The notes under the pieces were generated by a model, which saw only the letters and a list, made by a program, of their open reading frames with translations, did no database searches and was not told the origin of the DNA. The position numbers were made by a program, and so were the translations under genes. From NCBI RefSeq assembly GCF_010692745.1, contig NZ_JAAHTB010000009.1, positions 78,778-142,777 of the forward strand: a stretch of DNA of 64,000 nucleotides, in the 5' to 3' direction. Below, in pieces: positions 47,397 to 56,412 of the stretch; the first letter of the stretch is position 1, and the number at the start of each line of letters is the position of its first letter. This DNA is from Methylobacterium sp. BTF04 (lineage in GTDB: Bacteria; Pseudomonadota; Alphaproteobacteria; Rhizobiales; Beijerinckiaceae).

Positions 47397-48575
47397 TCAG
47401 CGCAGCCAGGTCTGGAGGCGCTCGACGGCCTCGCGACAATCGCCGTGCGAGCCCGCGAACGAGAAGCGGACATGGTGGCCGCCATCCACCGGGTCAAAAT
47501 CGAGCCCCGGAGTTGCCGCCACACCGGCCTCGTCGAGCATCCGCCGGCAGAAGGCGGAGGCGTCGTTGGTCAGGCCCGACACGTCGGCATAGAGATAGAA
47601 TGCGCCATCCGCCGGGTGCGTCCGCCCCAGGCCGAGACCCGGAAAGGCATCGAGCAGCAGGGCGCGGTTCGCAGCGTAGCCGGCCCGCGTCTCGGCGATC
47701 TCCTCCACCGCGTCGAAGGCGGCCAAGGCGGCGACCTGCGAGAGGTAGGGCGCCGAGATGTAGAGGTTCTGGGCCAGCCGCTCGATCGGGCGCACCAGCC
47801 ATTCCGGCACCACCATCCAGCCGATGCGCCAGCCGGTCATGCTCCAGGTCTTGGAGAACGAGTTGATGATTACGGCCTCGTCGTCGTAGCGCAGGGCGGT
47901 CTCGGTGGGCACGCCGTAGCTGAGGCCGTGATAGATCTCGTCCGAGATGAAGCGGATGTTGAGGTCGCGCGCCGTCGCGCACAGGTCGCCGAGACGCTCC
48001 GGCTCGATCACCGTTCCCGACGGGTTGGCGGGGCTCATCACCAGGATGCCGGACAGGGGGTTGCGGGCGTGTAGCGCCCGCAGGCCCTCGCCGGTGGGGG
48101 CGAAGCGATCCTCCGCCCGGAGGGTCAGGGGCGCCGGCACCAGATCGAGGGCGTTGAGGATGCTGCGATAGGCCGGATAGCCCGGCTGGGGCACCGCCAC
48201 GTGCGCGCCCGCATCGAACTGGCTCAGGAAGGCCAGGATGAAGCCGGCCGAGGAGCCCGTCGTCACCACGATCCGGCTCGCCGGCACGCGAACGCCATAG
48301 GTCTCTGCATAATGCTGCGCGATCCGCTCGCGCAGGGCCGGAAGCCCGAGCGCTTGCGTGTAGGGCAACCGGCCATCGGCGAGGGCGGCCTGGGCCGCGG
48401 CGATCACCGCCCGCGGTGCCGGACCCGACGGCTGGCCCACCTCCATATGGACCACGCCCTCCCCGCGTTGCTCGCGCGCGGCGGCCGCCGACATCACGTC
48501 CATGGCGAGGAACGGCGCGACGCGGGCGGCCCGGTGCGAGGGGCCGGCGGTGCGGAAGGGGATGGGGCGGGTCAT
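47397..48575 (-). CDS. Class I/II pyridoxal phosphate aminotransferase
   Basis: A 392-residue fold-type I aminotransferase. The PLP lysine is in I-I-N-S-F-S-K-T-W-S-M-T-G-W-R-I-G, the substrate-binding Arg in V-R-F-S-F-A-G, and A-N-P-S-G-T is also present. The ATG at 48575 has GGAGGGG just upstream; a longer frame to 48692 lacks homology. Substrate (aspartate-, aromatic- or other type) cannot be fixed from the sequence. It converges on rne. Confidence 0.88.
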   Translation of the reverse strand: MTRPIPFRTAGPSHRAARVAPFLAMDVMSAAAAREQRGEGVVHMEVGQPSGPAPRAVIAAAQAALADGRLPYTQALGLPALRERIAQHYAETYGVRVPASRIVVTTGSSAGFILAFLSQFDAGAHVAVPQPGYPAYRSILNALDLVPAPLTLRAEDRFAPTGEGLRALHARNPLSGILVMSPANPSGTVIEPERLGDLCATARDLNIRFISDEIYHGLSYGVPTETALRYDDEAVIINSFSKTWSMTGWRIGWMVVPEWLVRPIERLAQNLYISAPYLSQVAALAAFDAVEEIAETRAGYAANRALLLDAFPGLGLGRTHPADGAFYLYADVSGLTNDASAFCRRMLDEAGVAATPGLDFDPVDGGHHVRFSFAGSHGDCREAVERLQTWLR

Positions 48576-48741
48576 CCCCCCTCCATAAGCGGCGCGACCT
48601 GTCTTCGCCAAACCACGCGATCGCGTATCCGAGATTGACCGGCCGCCGCGAAAACGCCTAACCCGGCGGCTAACCGCTCGATCACGATCCACGATCTCTC
48701 ATGGTCGGCCCCGTACGGCCGGTCGCGCCCCGCGAGGACGT

Positions 48742-49536
48742 ATGCCCCTGCTCCGTTCGCTTCTCACCCCCTTCGTCGTCGCCGGAACCCTCGGCCTGGC
48801 GATGCCTGCGGCCTTCGCCCAGACGCCGCCGACCGCGCCCGCTGCCCCGTTCACCGACGCGCAGCGCCAGGGCATCGAGGCGATCATCAAGGATTATCTC
48901 GTCAAGAATCCGGACGTGCTGCAGGAAGCCATCGCCGAGGGCGAGCGTCGCCAGCAGGAGACGCAGCGCCTCGCACAATCGGCGGCCCTCAAGGATTCGC
49001 GCGACGCCCTCGTCAATTCTCCCCACGGCGTGGTGGTCGGCAACCCCACCGGCGACGTCACCATGGTCGAGTTCTTCGACTACAATTGCGGCTATTGCCG
49101 CAAGGCGCTCACCGACATCCAGGCGCTGATCAAGGCCGATCCGAAGCTGCGCGTGGTCCTCAAGGACTTCCCGGTGCTCGGCGCCGAATCCCTCGAGGCG
49201 AGCAAGGTGGCCCTCGCCGCCAAGCAGCAGCTCAAGGGCGACAAGCTGTTCGAATTCCACACCAAGCTGCTGGAGACCAAGGGCCGGGTGAACGGCGAGC
49301 GCGCCCTCGCCGTCGGCAAGGAGATGGGCCTCGACGTCGCCAAGCTCATCAAGGACGCCCAGGGTCCCGAGGTGAAGGCCGCGCTCTCTGAGAATGTCGG
49401 CCTCGGCGACAAACTTGGTCTGTCCGGTACGCCCGCCTTCATCATCGGCGAAGAGGTCATTCCCGGCGCCGTCGGGATCGATCCGATCCGCAAGACCATC
49501 GCCGACGTGCGCCAGTGCGGCCACGCGAGCTGCTGA
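48742..49536 (+). CDS. Periplasmic DsbA-like thiol-disulfide protein
   Basis: A 264-residue exported thioredoxin-fold protein. Signal peptide ending A-F-A-Q, a helical N-terminal segment (residues 38-90, as in ScsC/Com1-like proteins), the active site C-G-Y-C at 116-119 (F-F-D-Y-N-C-G-Y-C), and the cis-Pro loop S-G-T-P-A-F. The extra N-terminal helices suggest an oligomeric, Com1/ScsC-like member rather than classical DsbA. It precedes aroQ by 19 bases. Confidence 0.9.
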   Translation: MPLLRSLLTPFVVAGTLGLAMPAAFAQTPPTAPAAPFTDAQRQGIEAIIKDYLVKNPDVLQEAIAEGERRQQETQRLAQSAALKDSRDALVNSPHGVVVGNPTGDVTMVEFFDYNCGYCRKALTDIQALIKADPKLRVVLKDFPVLGAESLEASKVALAAKQQLKGDKLFEFHTKLLETKGRVNGERALAVGKEMGLDVAKLIKDAQGPEVKAALSENVGLGDKLGLSGTPAFIIGEEVIPGAVGIDPIRKTIADVRQCGHASC

Positions 49537-49555
49537 CGGATCAGGCGCGCCTCCG

Positions 49556-50017
49556 ATGATCGCGATCCATGTCCTCAATGGACCGAACCTCAATCTGCTC
49601 GGGCGGCGTGAGCCCGGCATCTATGGTTCGGCCACCCTCGACGACATCGAGCACGCTCTGCGGGCGCAGGCCGAAGGTTTGGGGGTCGCCCTGACGTTCC
49701 GCCAGACCAATCACGAGGGCGAGCTCGTCGGATTCGTGCAGGAAGCCGGTGCGGCCGGTGCGGGCATCCTCATCAATGCGGCGGCCTACACCCACACCTC
49801 CATTGCCCTGCGCGATGCGATCAGCGGCAGCGCGGCTCTTGCGGTCGAGGTGCACCTCTCCAATGTCCATGCCCGTGAGACCTTTCGGCACGTCTCGCTC
49901 ATCGCCCCGGTCTGTGCGGGGGTGATCTGCGGGTTCGGACCCACCAGCTATCGTCTCGGTCTCGATGCCCTCGCCGGGCTGATCGACAGCCGAAACGCCG
50001 CCGCTTCCCAGAACTGA
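49556..50017 (+). CDS. aroQ: 3-dehydroquinate dehydratase, type II
   Basis: A 153-residue shikimate-pathway enzyme. Seen are [19 protein letters not shown] (start of the fold, with the catalytic Tyr), [10 protein letters not shown], and the [10 protein letters not shown] and [12 protein letters not shown] blocks. It is followed by accB after 16 bases, the conserved aroQ-accB-accC order. Confidence 0.96.
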   Translation: MIAIHVLNGPNLNLLGRREPGIYGSATLDDIEHALRAQAEGLGVALTFRQTNHEGELVGFVQEAGAAGAGILINAAAYTHTSIALRDAISGSAALAVEVHLSNVHARETFRHVSLIAPVCAGVICGFGPTSYRLGLDALAGLIDSRNAAASQN

Positions 50018-50033
50018 TCGTCAAGACGAGCCG

Positions 50034-50537
50034 ATGCCCAAGGAGCCGATGTCCAAGAACGACCCTTTCGATCCCGAGCTCGTGCGTGAACTCGCCAAGC
50101 TCATCACCGAGACGGATCTCACCGAGATCGAGGTCGAGAAGGGCGACCTGCGCATTCGCGTCGTTCGCCGGATCGAACCGGTGCAGATGCAGATCGCCGC
50201 TCCGGCGCCGATGCCGGCGGTGATGGTCGCGCCTGCCCTGGTCCCCGCCCCGGTGGCTGGCCCCGGTGGGGCGGTCGAGCGGGCAAAGGCCGGAGCCGGT
50301 CATCCGGGCGCGGTACCCTCGCCCATGGTCGGCACCGCCTATCGGCGACCCTCGCCCGAGGCGAAGGCGTTCGTCGATGTCGGCTCCAAGGTCGAGGCCG
50401 GCGAAAAGCTGATCCTGATCGAGGCGATGAAGACCTTCAACGAGATCGTTGCTCCGCGCGCCGGTACCGTCACCGCGATCTTCGTCGAGGACGGCCAGCC
50501 GGTCGAGTTCGGCGAACCCCTCCTCGTCATCGAGTGA
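50034..50537 (+). CDS. accB: Biotin carboxyl carrier protein of acetyl-CoA carboxylase
   Basis: A 167-residue carrier. The biotinylated lysine is K133 in [11 protein letters not shown]. Before it comes an Ala/Pro-rich hinge (residues 55-80), and the N-terminal 45 residues are the usual helical dimer region. An ATG at 50049 (M-S-K-N-D-P-F-D) is an equal alternative start. It shuttles carboxybiotin between AccC and AccAD in malonyl-CoA synthesis and lies directly before accC. Confidence 0.95.
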   Translation: MPKEPMSKNDPFDPELVRELAKLITETDLTEIEVEKGDLRIRVVRRIEPVQMQIAAPAPMPAVMVAPALVPAPVAGPGGAVERAKAGAGHPGAVPSPMVGTAYRRPSPEAKAFVDVGSKVEAGEKLILIEAMKTFNEIVAPRAGTVTAIFVEDGQPVEFGEPLLVIE

Positions 50538-50551
50538 GCGGAGAGCGTCCC

Positions 50552-51916
50552 ATGTTCGACAAGATCCTGATCGCCAATCGGGGTGAGATCGCCCTGCGCA
50601 TCCTGCGTGCGGCGAAGGAACTCGGGATCGCGACCGTCGCCGTCCACTCCACCGCCGATGCCGATGCGATGCATGTGCGCCTCGCCGATGAGAGCGTCTG
50701 CATCGGCCCGCCGGCCGCGCGCGACAGCTACCTCAACATTCCCTCGATCATCGCCGCCTGCGAGATCACCGGGGCGGATGCGGTCCATCCCGGCTACGGC
50801 TTCCTCTCGGAGAATGCCGGATTCGCCGAGGTGCTCGCGCACCACAATATCGGGTTCATCGGTCCCAAGGCGGAGCATATCCGCATCATGGGCGACAAGA
50901 TCGAGGCCAAGCGCACCGCCAAGCGACTCGGCATTCCGTGCGTACCGGGGTCGGAAGGCGCGGTCGAGGAGCCGGAGGAGGCCAAGCGCATCGCGGCCGG
51001 AATCGGCTATCCGGTGCTCGTGAAGGCGGCTTCGGGTGGCGGCGGCCGCGGCATGAAGGTCGCCCGCTCGGAATCCGAACTCGAACAGGCGATCGGCATG
51101 GCCCGCACGGAGGCGAAGGCGGCCTTCGGCGACGATGCGGTCTACCTCGAAAAGTACCTGGAGAAGCCGCGCCACATCGAGGTGCAGGTGCTCGGTGACG
51201 GCCAGGGCAATGCCGTGCATCTGGCCGAACGCGATTGCTCGCTCCAGCGCCGGCACCAGAAGGTCTGGGAGGAAGGCGGCTCGCCGATCATCGACACGGC
51301 GACCCGTGCCGAGATCGGCGGCATCTGCGCCCGCGCGATGCAGGAACTGAAGTACCTCGGCGCCGGGACGGTGGAGTTCCTCTACGAGGACGGCAAGTTC
51401 TACTTCATCGAGATGAACACCCGGATTCAGGTCGAGCATCCGGTCACCGAGATGATCACCGGGATCGACCTCGTCAACGAACAGATCCGCGTCGCGTCGG
51501 GCCTGCCGCTGTCGGTGACCCAATCCGACATCAAGGTCGAGGGCCACGCCATCGAGTGCCGGATCAATGCCGAGCACCCGGCGACCTTCCGGCCGTCACC
51601 GGGCCTGATCACCTATTTCCACCCGCCCGGCGGCCTCGGTGTGCGGGTCGATTCCGCGGTGTTCCAGGGCTATCGCATTCCACCGCATTACGACTCGCTG
51701 ATCGGCAAGCTCATCGTCCATGGGCGGACCCGAAACGAGTGTTTGATGCGTCTGCGCCGGGCGCTCGACGAGTTCGTGGTCGACGGCGTCGATACCACCC
51801 TGCCGTTGTTCCGAACGCTGGTCCGGAATGCCGATGTCCTGAACGGCGACTACGATATCCATTGGCTCGAACACTTCCTGGCCGAGGGTGGTCTGGACGA
51901 GAAGGAAAGCGGCTGA
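50552..51916 (+). CDS. accC: Biotin carboxylase subunit of acetyl-CoA carboxylase
   Basis: A 454-residue ATP-grasp enzyme. It begins [17 protein letters not shown], has the glycine-rich ATP loop A-S-G-G-G-G-R-G-M, and the catalytic region [16 protein letters not shown]. The ATG at 50552 follows a GGAGAG site, 14 bases after accB; an in-frame GTG at 50534 overlaps the accB stop. Length matches the family. Confidence 0.97.
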   Translation: MFDKILIANRGEIALRILRAAKELGIATVAVHSTADADAMHVRLADESVCIGPPAARDSYLNIPSIIAACEITGADAVHPGYGFLSENAGFAEVLAHHNIGFIGPKAEHIRIMGDKIEAKRTAKRLGIPCVPGSEGAVEEPEEAKRIAAGIGYPVLVKAASGGGGRGMKVARSESELEQAIGMARTEAKAAFGDDAVYLEKYLEKPRHIEVQVLGDGQGNAVHLAERDCSLQRRHQKVWEEGGSPIIDTATRAEIGGICARAMQELKYLGAGTVEFLYEDGKFYFIEMNTRIQVEHPVTEMITGIDLVNEQIRVASGLPLSVTQSDIKVEGHAIECRINAEHPATFRPSPGLITYFHPPGGLGVRVDSAVFQGYRIPPHYDSLIGKLIVHGRTRNECLMRLRRALDEFVVDGVDTTLPLFRTLVRNADVLNGDYDIHWLEHFLAEGGLDEKESG

Positions 51917-52121
51917 GACGCGACGTGTCTCGGCCGGCCTGCGCGGGCCTTGCTCGCTTGAAGACATCCGGACTGGGCGTTGTTCCTGATCGTTTTTTGT
52001 AGAGGCGATCGGAACGGCCCAAGGGTGGGCACCGTTTTCAGACCATGACTGGACCGATCGGTCGGGCCGCGACGGCTCTCACCGATCAGGCCCTCACCTG
52101 ATCACGAGGACTCACTGTCTT

Positions 52122-52433
52122 ATGCGTTTCACCAAACTCATCTTCGTCGGCGCCGTGATGTTTGCGACTCCCGCCCTCGCGCAGGCGCCCAACGGCGATG
52201 TCGGCCAGCCGTCGCGCGCCGTTCCCCAGGCGGGAAGCACCACCGGCGGCCCGCTCGACAATCCGTCCAGCCGCGATATGGCGCCGGCCTCCGGAGACGC
52301 GATGCGCCCGGCCGGTGAAGCCGGCATGGCGCCCGTGGCCGGTGCGGTGGATTCGGCTAAGTCCGGCAATGCCGACCAGACGAACAAGCCGGTGTCGAAC
52401 ACTGGCAGCACCTCGGGCGGCCCGGCGCGCTAA
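52122..52433 (+). CDS. Small exported protein with two copies of a Gly/Thr/Pro unit
   Basis: A 103-residue protein with a clear signal peptide (cut after A-L-A). The mature part is rich in G, P, S, T, N and Q and lacks hydrophobic segments. A 20-residue unit of the form G-[DN]-[VA]-x-Q-...-G-S-T-x-G-G-P occurs at residues 25-44 and again at 82-101. A paralogue with the same two units lies downstream. No known domain is recognised; secreted and disordered is the most that can be said. Confidence 0.75.
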   Translation: MRFTKLIFVGAVMFATPALAQAPNGDVGQPSRAVPQAGSTTGGPLDNPSSRDMAPASGDAMRPAGEAGMAPVAGAVDSAKSGNADQTNKPVSNTGSTSGGPAR

Positions 52434-52857
52434 AGCGACGGCCAATCCGGAACGACATCGAGGCCGGTCCCGCGTGGGGCCGGCCTTTTTTCTTGGGCTC
52501 GGTCCGCCTTTGGGCGAAGGCGGTTCGGTCGGCGAGGTGTGCGACCGCACCGAGGGTCCGGACGATTCGACGGGGCCAGGCCGCCCGTGACGTGTCGAAA
52601 TCGGGCCGCCGCGACGTCCCTCGTCGACAGTTTCGACAAATTCGCCAGCGTCTACAGATGCTTCGCATTGGGTCGGGACTGGATCCTCGAATGTCAGCCC
52701 TGCCATCCTGCGACAGATCGCCGGCTCAGCGATGGCCGGAACCGAGCCGGCAAATAGGACTTCTCACTCCACGCCGGCTGGAACAGCGCGCCCTCTGCAG
52801 GGTGCGCGTCCGAGAGACCGGACTCTGAGCGACCCCAACTTTTTCCGAAAGAAACCG
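52434..52857 (+). other. Intergenic region between two small exported-protein genes
   Basis: Apart from the terminator at 52462-52491 no gene or site is evident. The right part presumably holds the promoter and leader of the second small exported-protein gene. The composition is as GC-rich as the flanks. Confidence 0.4.
52462..52491 (+). terminator. Rho-independent terminator after the first small exported-protein gene
   Basis: GGCCGGTCCC pairs with GGGGCCGGCC around GCGT (one T-G pair) and is followed by six T, a strong terminator about 30 bases after the stop. Confidence 0.9.
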
Positions 52858-53190
52858 ATGCGTACCCTTTCCTTCGCCCTCGTCGTTGCCACCCTGACCG
52901 CCACGACCGCCTTCGCGCAGTCGCCATCCGGCAATGTCGGGCAGCCCGAGCGCGCCTTTCCGCAGGGCGGCAACACCACCCGTGGCCCGATCGACAACCC
53001 CTCCGTCTATGGCGCCTATCGCAACGCCGACGGCCGGACCGACATGGACGTCACCGGCAGCGTGAAGGATGTGCCCTTCACCTCCAACCGCGAGGCGATC
53101 TTCGAGGATTCGGCCAAGGGCGGCAACGCCGAGCAGCCCAACCGGACCGTTCCGAATCTCGGCACCACGGCGGGTGGCCCGAACTACTGA
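52858..53190 (+). CDS. Small exported protein, paralogue of the 52122-52433 gene product
   Basis: A 110-residue protein with a signal peptide cut after A-F-A. It shares with its upstream neighbour the 20-residue unit at the same place (residues 25-44) and a second one at 89-108, near the C terminus, with the same G-G-P ending. The middle differs (charged, R-T-D-M-D-V-T-G-S-V). The start is the ATG of M-R-T-L-S-F-A. Each gene has its own terminator, so they are separately transcribed. Function unknown. Confidence 0.75.
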   Translation: MRTLSFALVVATLTATTAFAQSPSGNVGQPERAFPQGGNTTRGPIDNPSVYGAYRNADGRTDMDVTGSVKDVPFTSNREAIFEDSAKGGNAEQPNRTVPNLGTTAGGPNY

Positions 53191-53216
53191 AGACCACCGA
53201 TAATCGGGTGTGATCG

Positions 53217-53245
53217 CGGCGAGGCATCGAGCCTCGCCGATTTTC
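53217..53245 (+). terminator. Terminator after the second small exported-protein gene
   Basis: CGGCGAGG pairs with CCTCGCCG (53217-53224 with 53232-53239) and is followed by ATTTTC, just 27 bases after the stop. Confidence 0.75.
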
Positions 53246-53313
53246 GTTCGAAGGCCGCGTTCCCACGCGCGATCCCCTGGCCTTCCTGCTCCGGCGGCGC
53301 CACAGTCCGGCCT

Positions 53314-53991
53314 ATGCTCGACGGCGACCGCGTAGACATCACGCCCGAAATCCTGCTCAAGGCCTACGCGGCGGGCATCTTCCCCATGGCGGAGGATGCC
53401 GACGATCCGGCGATCTATTGGGTCGAGCCGCGCGCACGCGGCGTGCTGCCGCTGGACGGGTTCCATGTCGCGAAGCGGCTCGCGCGGACGGTCCGGTCGG
53501 ACGCGTTCGAGGTGCGCACCGATCAGGATTTCGACGCCGTGATCTCGGGCTGCGCCGCCCCGCGCCGCGATGCCGAGCGCACCTGGATCAATTCCCGTAT
53601 CCGCGAGCTCTACGGCGCCCTCTACGATCGGGGGCATGCCCATACGGTCGAGGTCTATGCCGAGGGTCGCCTCGTCGGCGGTCTCTACGGGGTCTCCCTC
53701 GGCGCGGCTTTCTTCGGTGAAAGCATGTTCCACACGGTCCGGGACGCCTCGAAGGTGGCACTCGTCCATCTCGTCGCCCGCCTGCGTGCCGGTGGCTACC
53801 GCTTGGCCGACACCCAGTTCGTCACGGAGCACCTGACGCAGTTCGGCGCCGAGGAGGTTCCGCGGCACGTCTACAAGCGACGGCTGGCCGACGCGGTCGC
53901 CTGGCGAGCGACGTGGGATGTGTGGCCGCGCGATACGCCGATGCGCGGGGCCGATGTCCTGGCCGCACTCAGCCCTGGTCCCGAAGCCTGA
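53314..53991 (+). CDS. aat: Leucyl/phenylalanyl-tRNA-protein transferase
   Basis: A 225-residue enzyme of the N-end rule: it adds Leu or Phe to proteins with N-terminal Arg or Lys so that ClpS/ClpAP degrade them. Typical parts are [25 protein letters not shown] and [12 protein letters not shown]. Length is normal. It lies between the exported-protein pair and a convergent LysE-type gene. Confidence 0.95.
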   Translation: MLDGDRVDITPEILLKAYAAGIFPMAEDADDPAIYWVEPRARGVLPLDGFHVAKRLARTVRSDAFEVRTDQDFDAVISGCAAPRRDAERTWINSRIRELYGALYDRGHAHTVEVYAEGRLVGGLYGVSLGAAFFGESMFHTVRDASKVALVHLVARLRAGGYRLADTQFVTEHLTQFGAEEVPRHVYKRRLADAVAWRATWDVWPRDTPMRGADVLAALSPGPEA

Positions 53992-53998
53992 GCGGTGC

Positions 53999-54631
53999 TC
54001 AGCGCCGCGTGTCGAGGGCCATGCGGACGGCGAGGCCACCGAGGACGCCTCCCATCAGCCAGCGCTGGAGCGTCAGCCAGGTCGGGCGCTTGGCGAGAAA
54101 TCCGGCGATCGAGCCCGCCGCGATGGCGATACCGGCATTGACCACGAGGCTGACGGCGATCTGCGTGCTCCCGAGAACGAGCGTCTGACCGAGCACGTCG
54201 CCGCGCTCGGGGGCAACGAATTGCGGTAGCAGCGCGAGATAGAGCATCGCGATCTTCGGGTTCAGCAGATTGGTCACGAGCCCCATGACGAACAGTCGCG
54301 TCGGGCTGTCGGCCGGCAGATCACGCACCGCGAAGGGGGAGCGACCGCCCGGCCGCAGGGCCTGCCAGGCGAGGTAGGCGAGGTAGAACGCGCCGGCCAG
54401 ACGCAGCCCGTCATAGGCATAGGGCACAGCCAGCACCAGGGCGGTAATGCCAAAGGCGGCGCACAGCATGTAGACGAGGAATCCCAGCGCGACGCCGCCC
54501 AGCGAGATCAGACCGGCTGTCCGTCCCTGGCAGATCGAGCGGGAGACGAGATAGACCATGTTCGGTCCCGGCGTGAGGACCATCCCGAGCGACACGGCGG
54601 CAAAGGCGAGGATCGTCGCGATCTCGGGCAT
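53999..54631 (-). CDS. LysE/RhtB-family amino-acid exporter
   Basis: A 210-residue inner-membrane protein of about six spans. The N terminus A-A-V-S-L-G-M-V-L-T-P-G-P-N-M-V-Y-L-V-S is the family signature (T-P-G-P-N), followed by G-V-A-L-G-F and later L-N-P-K-I-A. Substrates in this family include Lys, Thr and homoserine; which one applies here is not visible. It ends seven bases from aat. Confidence 0.88.
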   Translation of the reverse strand: MPEIATILAFAAVSLGMVLTPGPNMVYLVSRSICQGRTAGLISLGGVALGFLVYMLCAAFGITALVLAVPYAYDGLRLAGAFYLAYLAWQALRPGGRSPFAVRDLPADSPTRLFVMGLVTNLLNPKIAMLYLALLPQFVAPERGDVLGQTLVLGSTQIAVSLVVNAGIAIAAGSIAGFLAKRPTWLTLQRWLMGGVLGGLAVRMALDTRR

Positions 54632-54654
54632 CGGGGCTCCTGGTTCGCCGGGCG

Positions 54655-55332
54655 CTACCGGAAGATCGCGTCGAAGATCGATTGCGGCTCGCGCGGCTGC
54701 GGCGGAGCCGGGGCCGGGCCTTCGTTCGACGGGAAGAACTTTCGCGATGGCTTCTGCCGGGGCTGCACCGGAACCCCGCGCGGCGCCTCCACGTCGACCT
54801 GACCGTTCGGGTTGACCTGCTGGGCGGTGCGCGTCGCGTCCTGGCCGGCGCGGGTCCGCCGGGTCTTCTCCGGCTTGGAGGCCATGACCGGCACGTCCTC
54901 CTGCTCCTTGGCCTCGGCGATGACGTCGCTGCCGCCCTTACAATCCACCAGCCAGACATCGTAGATCGGATGCTCGATGGCGTGCAGGCCGGGGCTCGCC
55001 GCGAACATCCACCCGGTGAAGATGCGACGATATTTGTTGTCGAGGGTGACCTCGTCGACTTCGAGGAAGCCGGTGGTCTTCGGGCTCTCGGTGGGCGGCC
55101 GGCTGTAGCAGACCCGCGGCGTCAGCTGCAGGGCGCCGAACTGGACCGTCTCGTCGACGGCGACCTCGAACGAGACGATCCGGCCGGTGATCTTATCGAG
55201 ACCGGAGAACACCGCGGTGGGGTTCTTGATCTTGTCGGCCGCCGCCGGCAGGGCGCACAGACTGACGGCGGCGGCGCAGAACACCAGACGCTTCAGGGCC
55301 GGGCGCGGAAATCGTGCGGTGCTGCGGCTCAA
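54655..55332 (-). CDS. DUF2155 exported protein
   Basis: A 225-residue protein with an N-terminal signal peptide (A-L-P-A-A-A). The central part, G-L-D-K-I-T-G-R-I to W-M-F-A-A-S-P-G-L-H-A-I-E-H-P-I-Y-D-V-W-L-V-D-C, is the DUF2155 domain found across Alphaproteobacteria. The C-terminal 70 residues are Pro/Arg-rich and disordered. The function of the family is unknown. Its proximity to aat and the NDUFA12 gene is the common order in this class. Confidence 0.85.
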   Translation of the reverse strand: MSRSTARFPRPALKRLVFCAAAVSLCALPAAADKIKNPTAVFSGLDKITGRIVSFEVAVDETVQFGALQLTPRVCYSRPPTESPKTTGFLEVDEVTLDNKYRRIFTGWMFAASPGLHAIEHPIYDVWLVDCKGGSDVIAEAKEQEDVPVMASKPEKTRRTRAGQDATRTAQQVNPNGQVDVEAPRGVPVQPRQKPSRKFFPSNEGPAPAPPQPREPQSIFDAIFR

Positions 55333-55445
55333 GGCTCGCCCCTCTCGAGTGCACGTCGCACGGTAAGCGACGGCGTAGTGGGCGGTTAACCGCGCAACAT
55401 TGGTGGAAAAAGGGCCGTGCCGGTCCGGTCGCGCGAATTCGCGGC

Positions 55446-55862
55446 TCAGTCACCCGGGCTCCACGGGGCATAATCCCCCGTCGCCGCCGGACGCTTTCCG
55501 ATATTGAGCTGCGACCCCTTCGGCCGGTAGGCGCCGCTGGTGCCGGTCAGATTCTCCACATGCGGCTTCTGCCACTCGCGCGGGACGTAGGTCTCCTCGC
55601 TCGGGGGCACATCGCCGTTGTGGCAGAGCCAGCCACGCCAGCCGGGCGGCACCTTCGACGCATCGGCATAGCCGTTGTAGACAACCCAGCGCCGCTCGGT
55701 GCCCACCGAGCGATCGATCAGCGGCCCCTGCGCCCGGTAATAGGTGTTCCCGGCCTCGTCGGTACCGACGAGCTGACCCTTCCGCGCTGTGTAGAGCGCG
55801 AGCGACATGGTCTGCCCGTTCCACCACGTGAAGATTCGCAGAAGCGTGTCCTTGAGAGCCAT
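55446..55862 (-). CDS. NADH:ubiquinone oxidoreductase subunit NDUFA12 (B17.2-like)
   Basis: A 138-residue accessory subunit of complex I, shared by alphaproteobacteria and mitochondria. Typical parts are I-F-T-W-W-N-G-Q-T, G-T-D-E-A-G-N-T-Y-Y and R-R-W-V-V-Y-N-G-Y-A-D-A-S-K-V-P-P-G-W. The start is M-A-L-K-D-T-L; the frame is open further to 56252 but without conserved sequence. It lies upstream of the DUF2155 gene, both leftward. Confidence 0.92.
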   Translation of the reverse strand: MALKDTLLRIFTWWNGQTMSLALYTARKGQLVGTDEAGNTYYRAQGPLIDRSVGTERRWVVYNGYADASKVPPGWRGWLCHNGDVPPSEETYVPREWQKPHVENLTGTSGAYRPKGSQLNIGKRPAATGDYAPWSPGD

Positions 55863-56148
55863 CGCGTTCGCCTGAAAGGGGTCTTGGAGAGAGAGGTCAG
55901 CGACTTGGACGAAGGCTTTGCGCCCCGCCGGTGCGTCGCGCCGGACTATGGTGAGGCAGTCCGGCGAAGTCCAGCCGCGGCGCCGACGCGAGGTGATCCG
56001 CCGCCCGCCCCTCGGGTGCGTCCCGATGCCCCCACTTGCGCCCATTAACCAAACCGCGACGCAGCAGCGGTCCGGCTCAAGCTGTGCGACGAAAATTTTC
56101 CGCGGCCGAATCCGGCAAGCCCAAACAGCACTTATCGGACCGACACCG

Positions 56149-56157
56149 CTATCCACA
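56149..56157 (+). promoter_or_regulatory. DnaA-box-like site upstream of nrdJ
   Basis: CTATCCACA differs by one base from the DnaA box TTATCCACA. It lies 16 bases before the first NrdR-box-like site. Ribonucleotide reductase promoters are DnaA-controlled in some bacteria, so the position is sensible, but one nine-base match is weak evidence. Confidence 0.35.
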
Positions 56158-56172
56158 GCTTTCCGCGCGATG

Positions 56173-56220
56173 ACACAACATCTAGTCCGGAACGTAGCCG
56201 GCACACACAAGTTGTTGACG
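56173..56220. promoter_or_regulatory. Tandem NrdR-box-like sites upstream of nrdJ
   Basis: ACACAACATCTAGTCC (56173-56188) fits all ten fixed positions of the core C-w-A-n-A-T-n-T-w-G of the NrdR box. ACACAAGTTGTTGACG (56205-56220) fits nine of ten. Their starts are 32 bp apart, three helical turns, the spacing usual for paired NrdR boxes. They lie about 190 bases before the nrdJ start. Repression by the NrdR encoded at 29719-30249 is the natural inference. Confidence 0.65.
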
Positions 56221-56412
56221 CGAACCCCGCCGACGCGGTAGTTTACCGACATCGCCGAAGCGGTTGCGCCGAGCGGCGGATCACTGATTTTCGATCGACT
56301 GACACGCGCATCGCGGGCGTTCGCGGACGCTTGCCATCTTCATTCTTGAGAACAACGCGGCTGGTGCGGTGCGCCGGGGCGAATCGTCGATTCGACGAGG
56401 GAGACAGGTTTC

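Larger units (their letters stand above)
55863..56412. other. Divergent NDUFA12-nrdJ intergenic region
   Basis: These 550 bases have no convincing gene. The right half carries a DnaA-box-like site (56149-56157) and two NrdR-box-like sites (56173-56220). The nrdJ ribosome site GAGGGAG lies just before 56413. Confidence 0.5.

Noticed and set aside
44081..47524. Leftward open frame of over 1100 codons opposite rne
   Set aside because: Mirror of the RNase E gene; the repeats in it are the complement of the acidic and Arg-rich codon runs.
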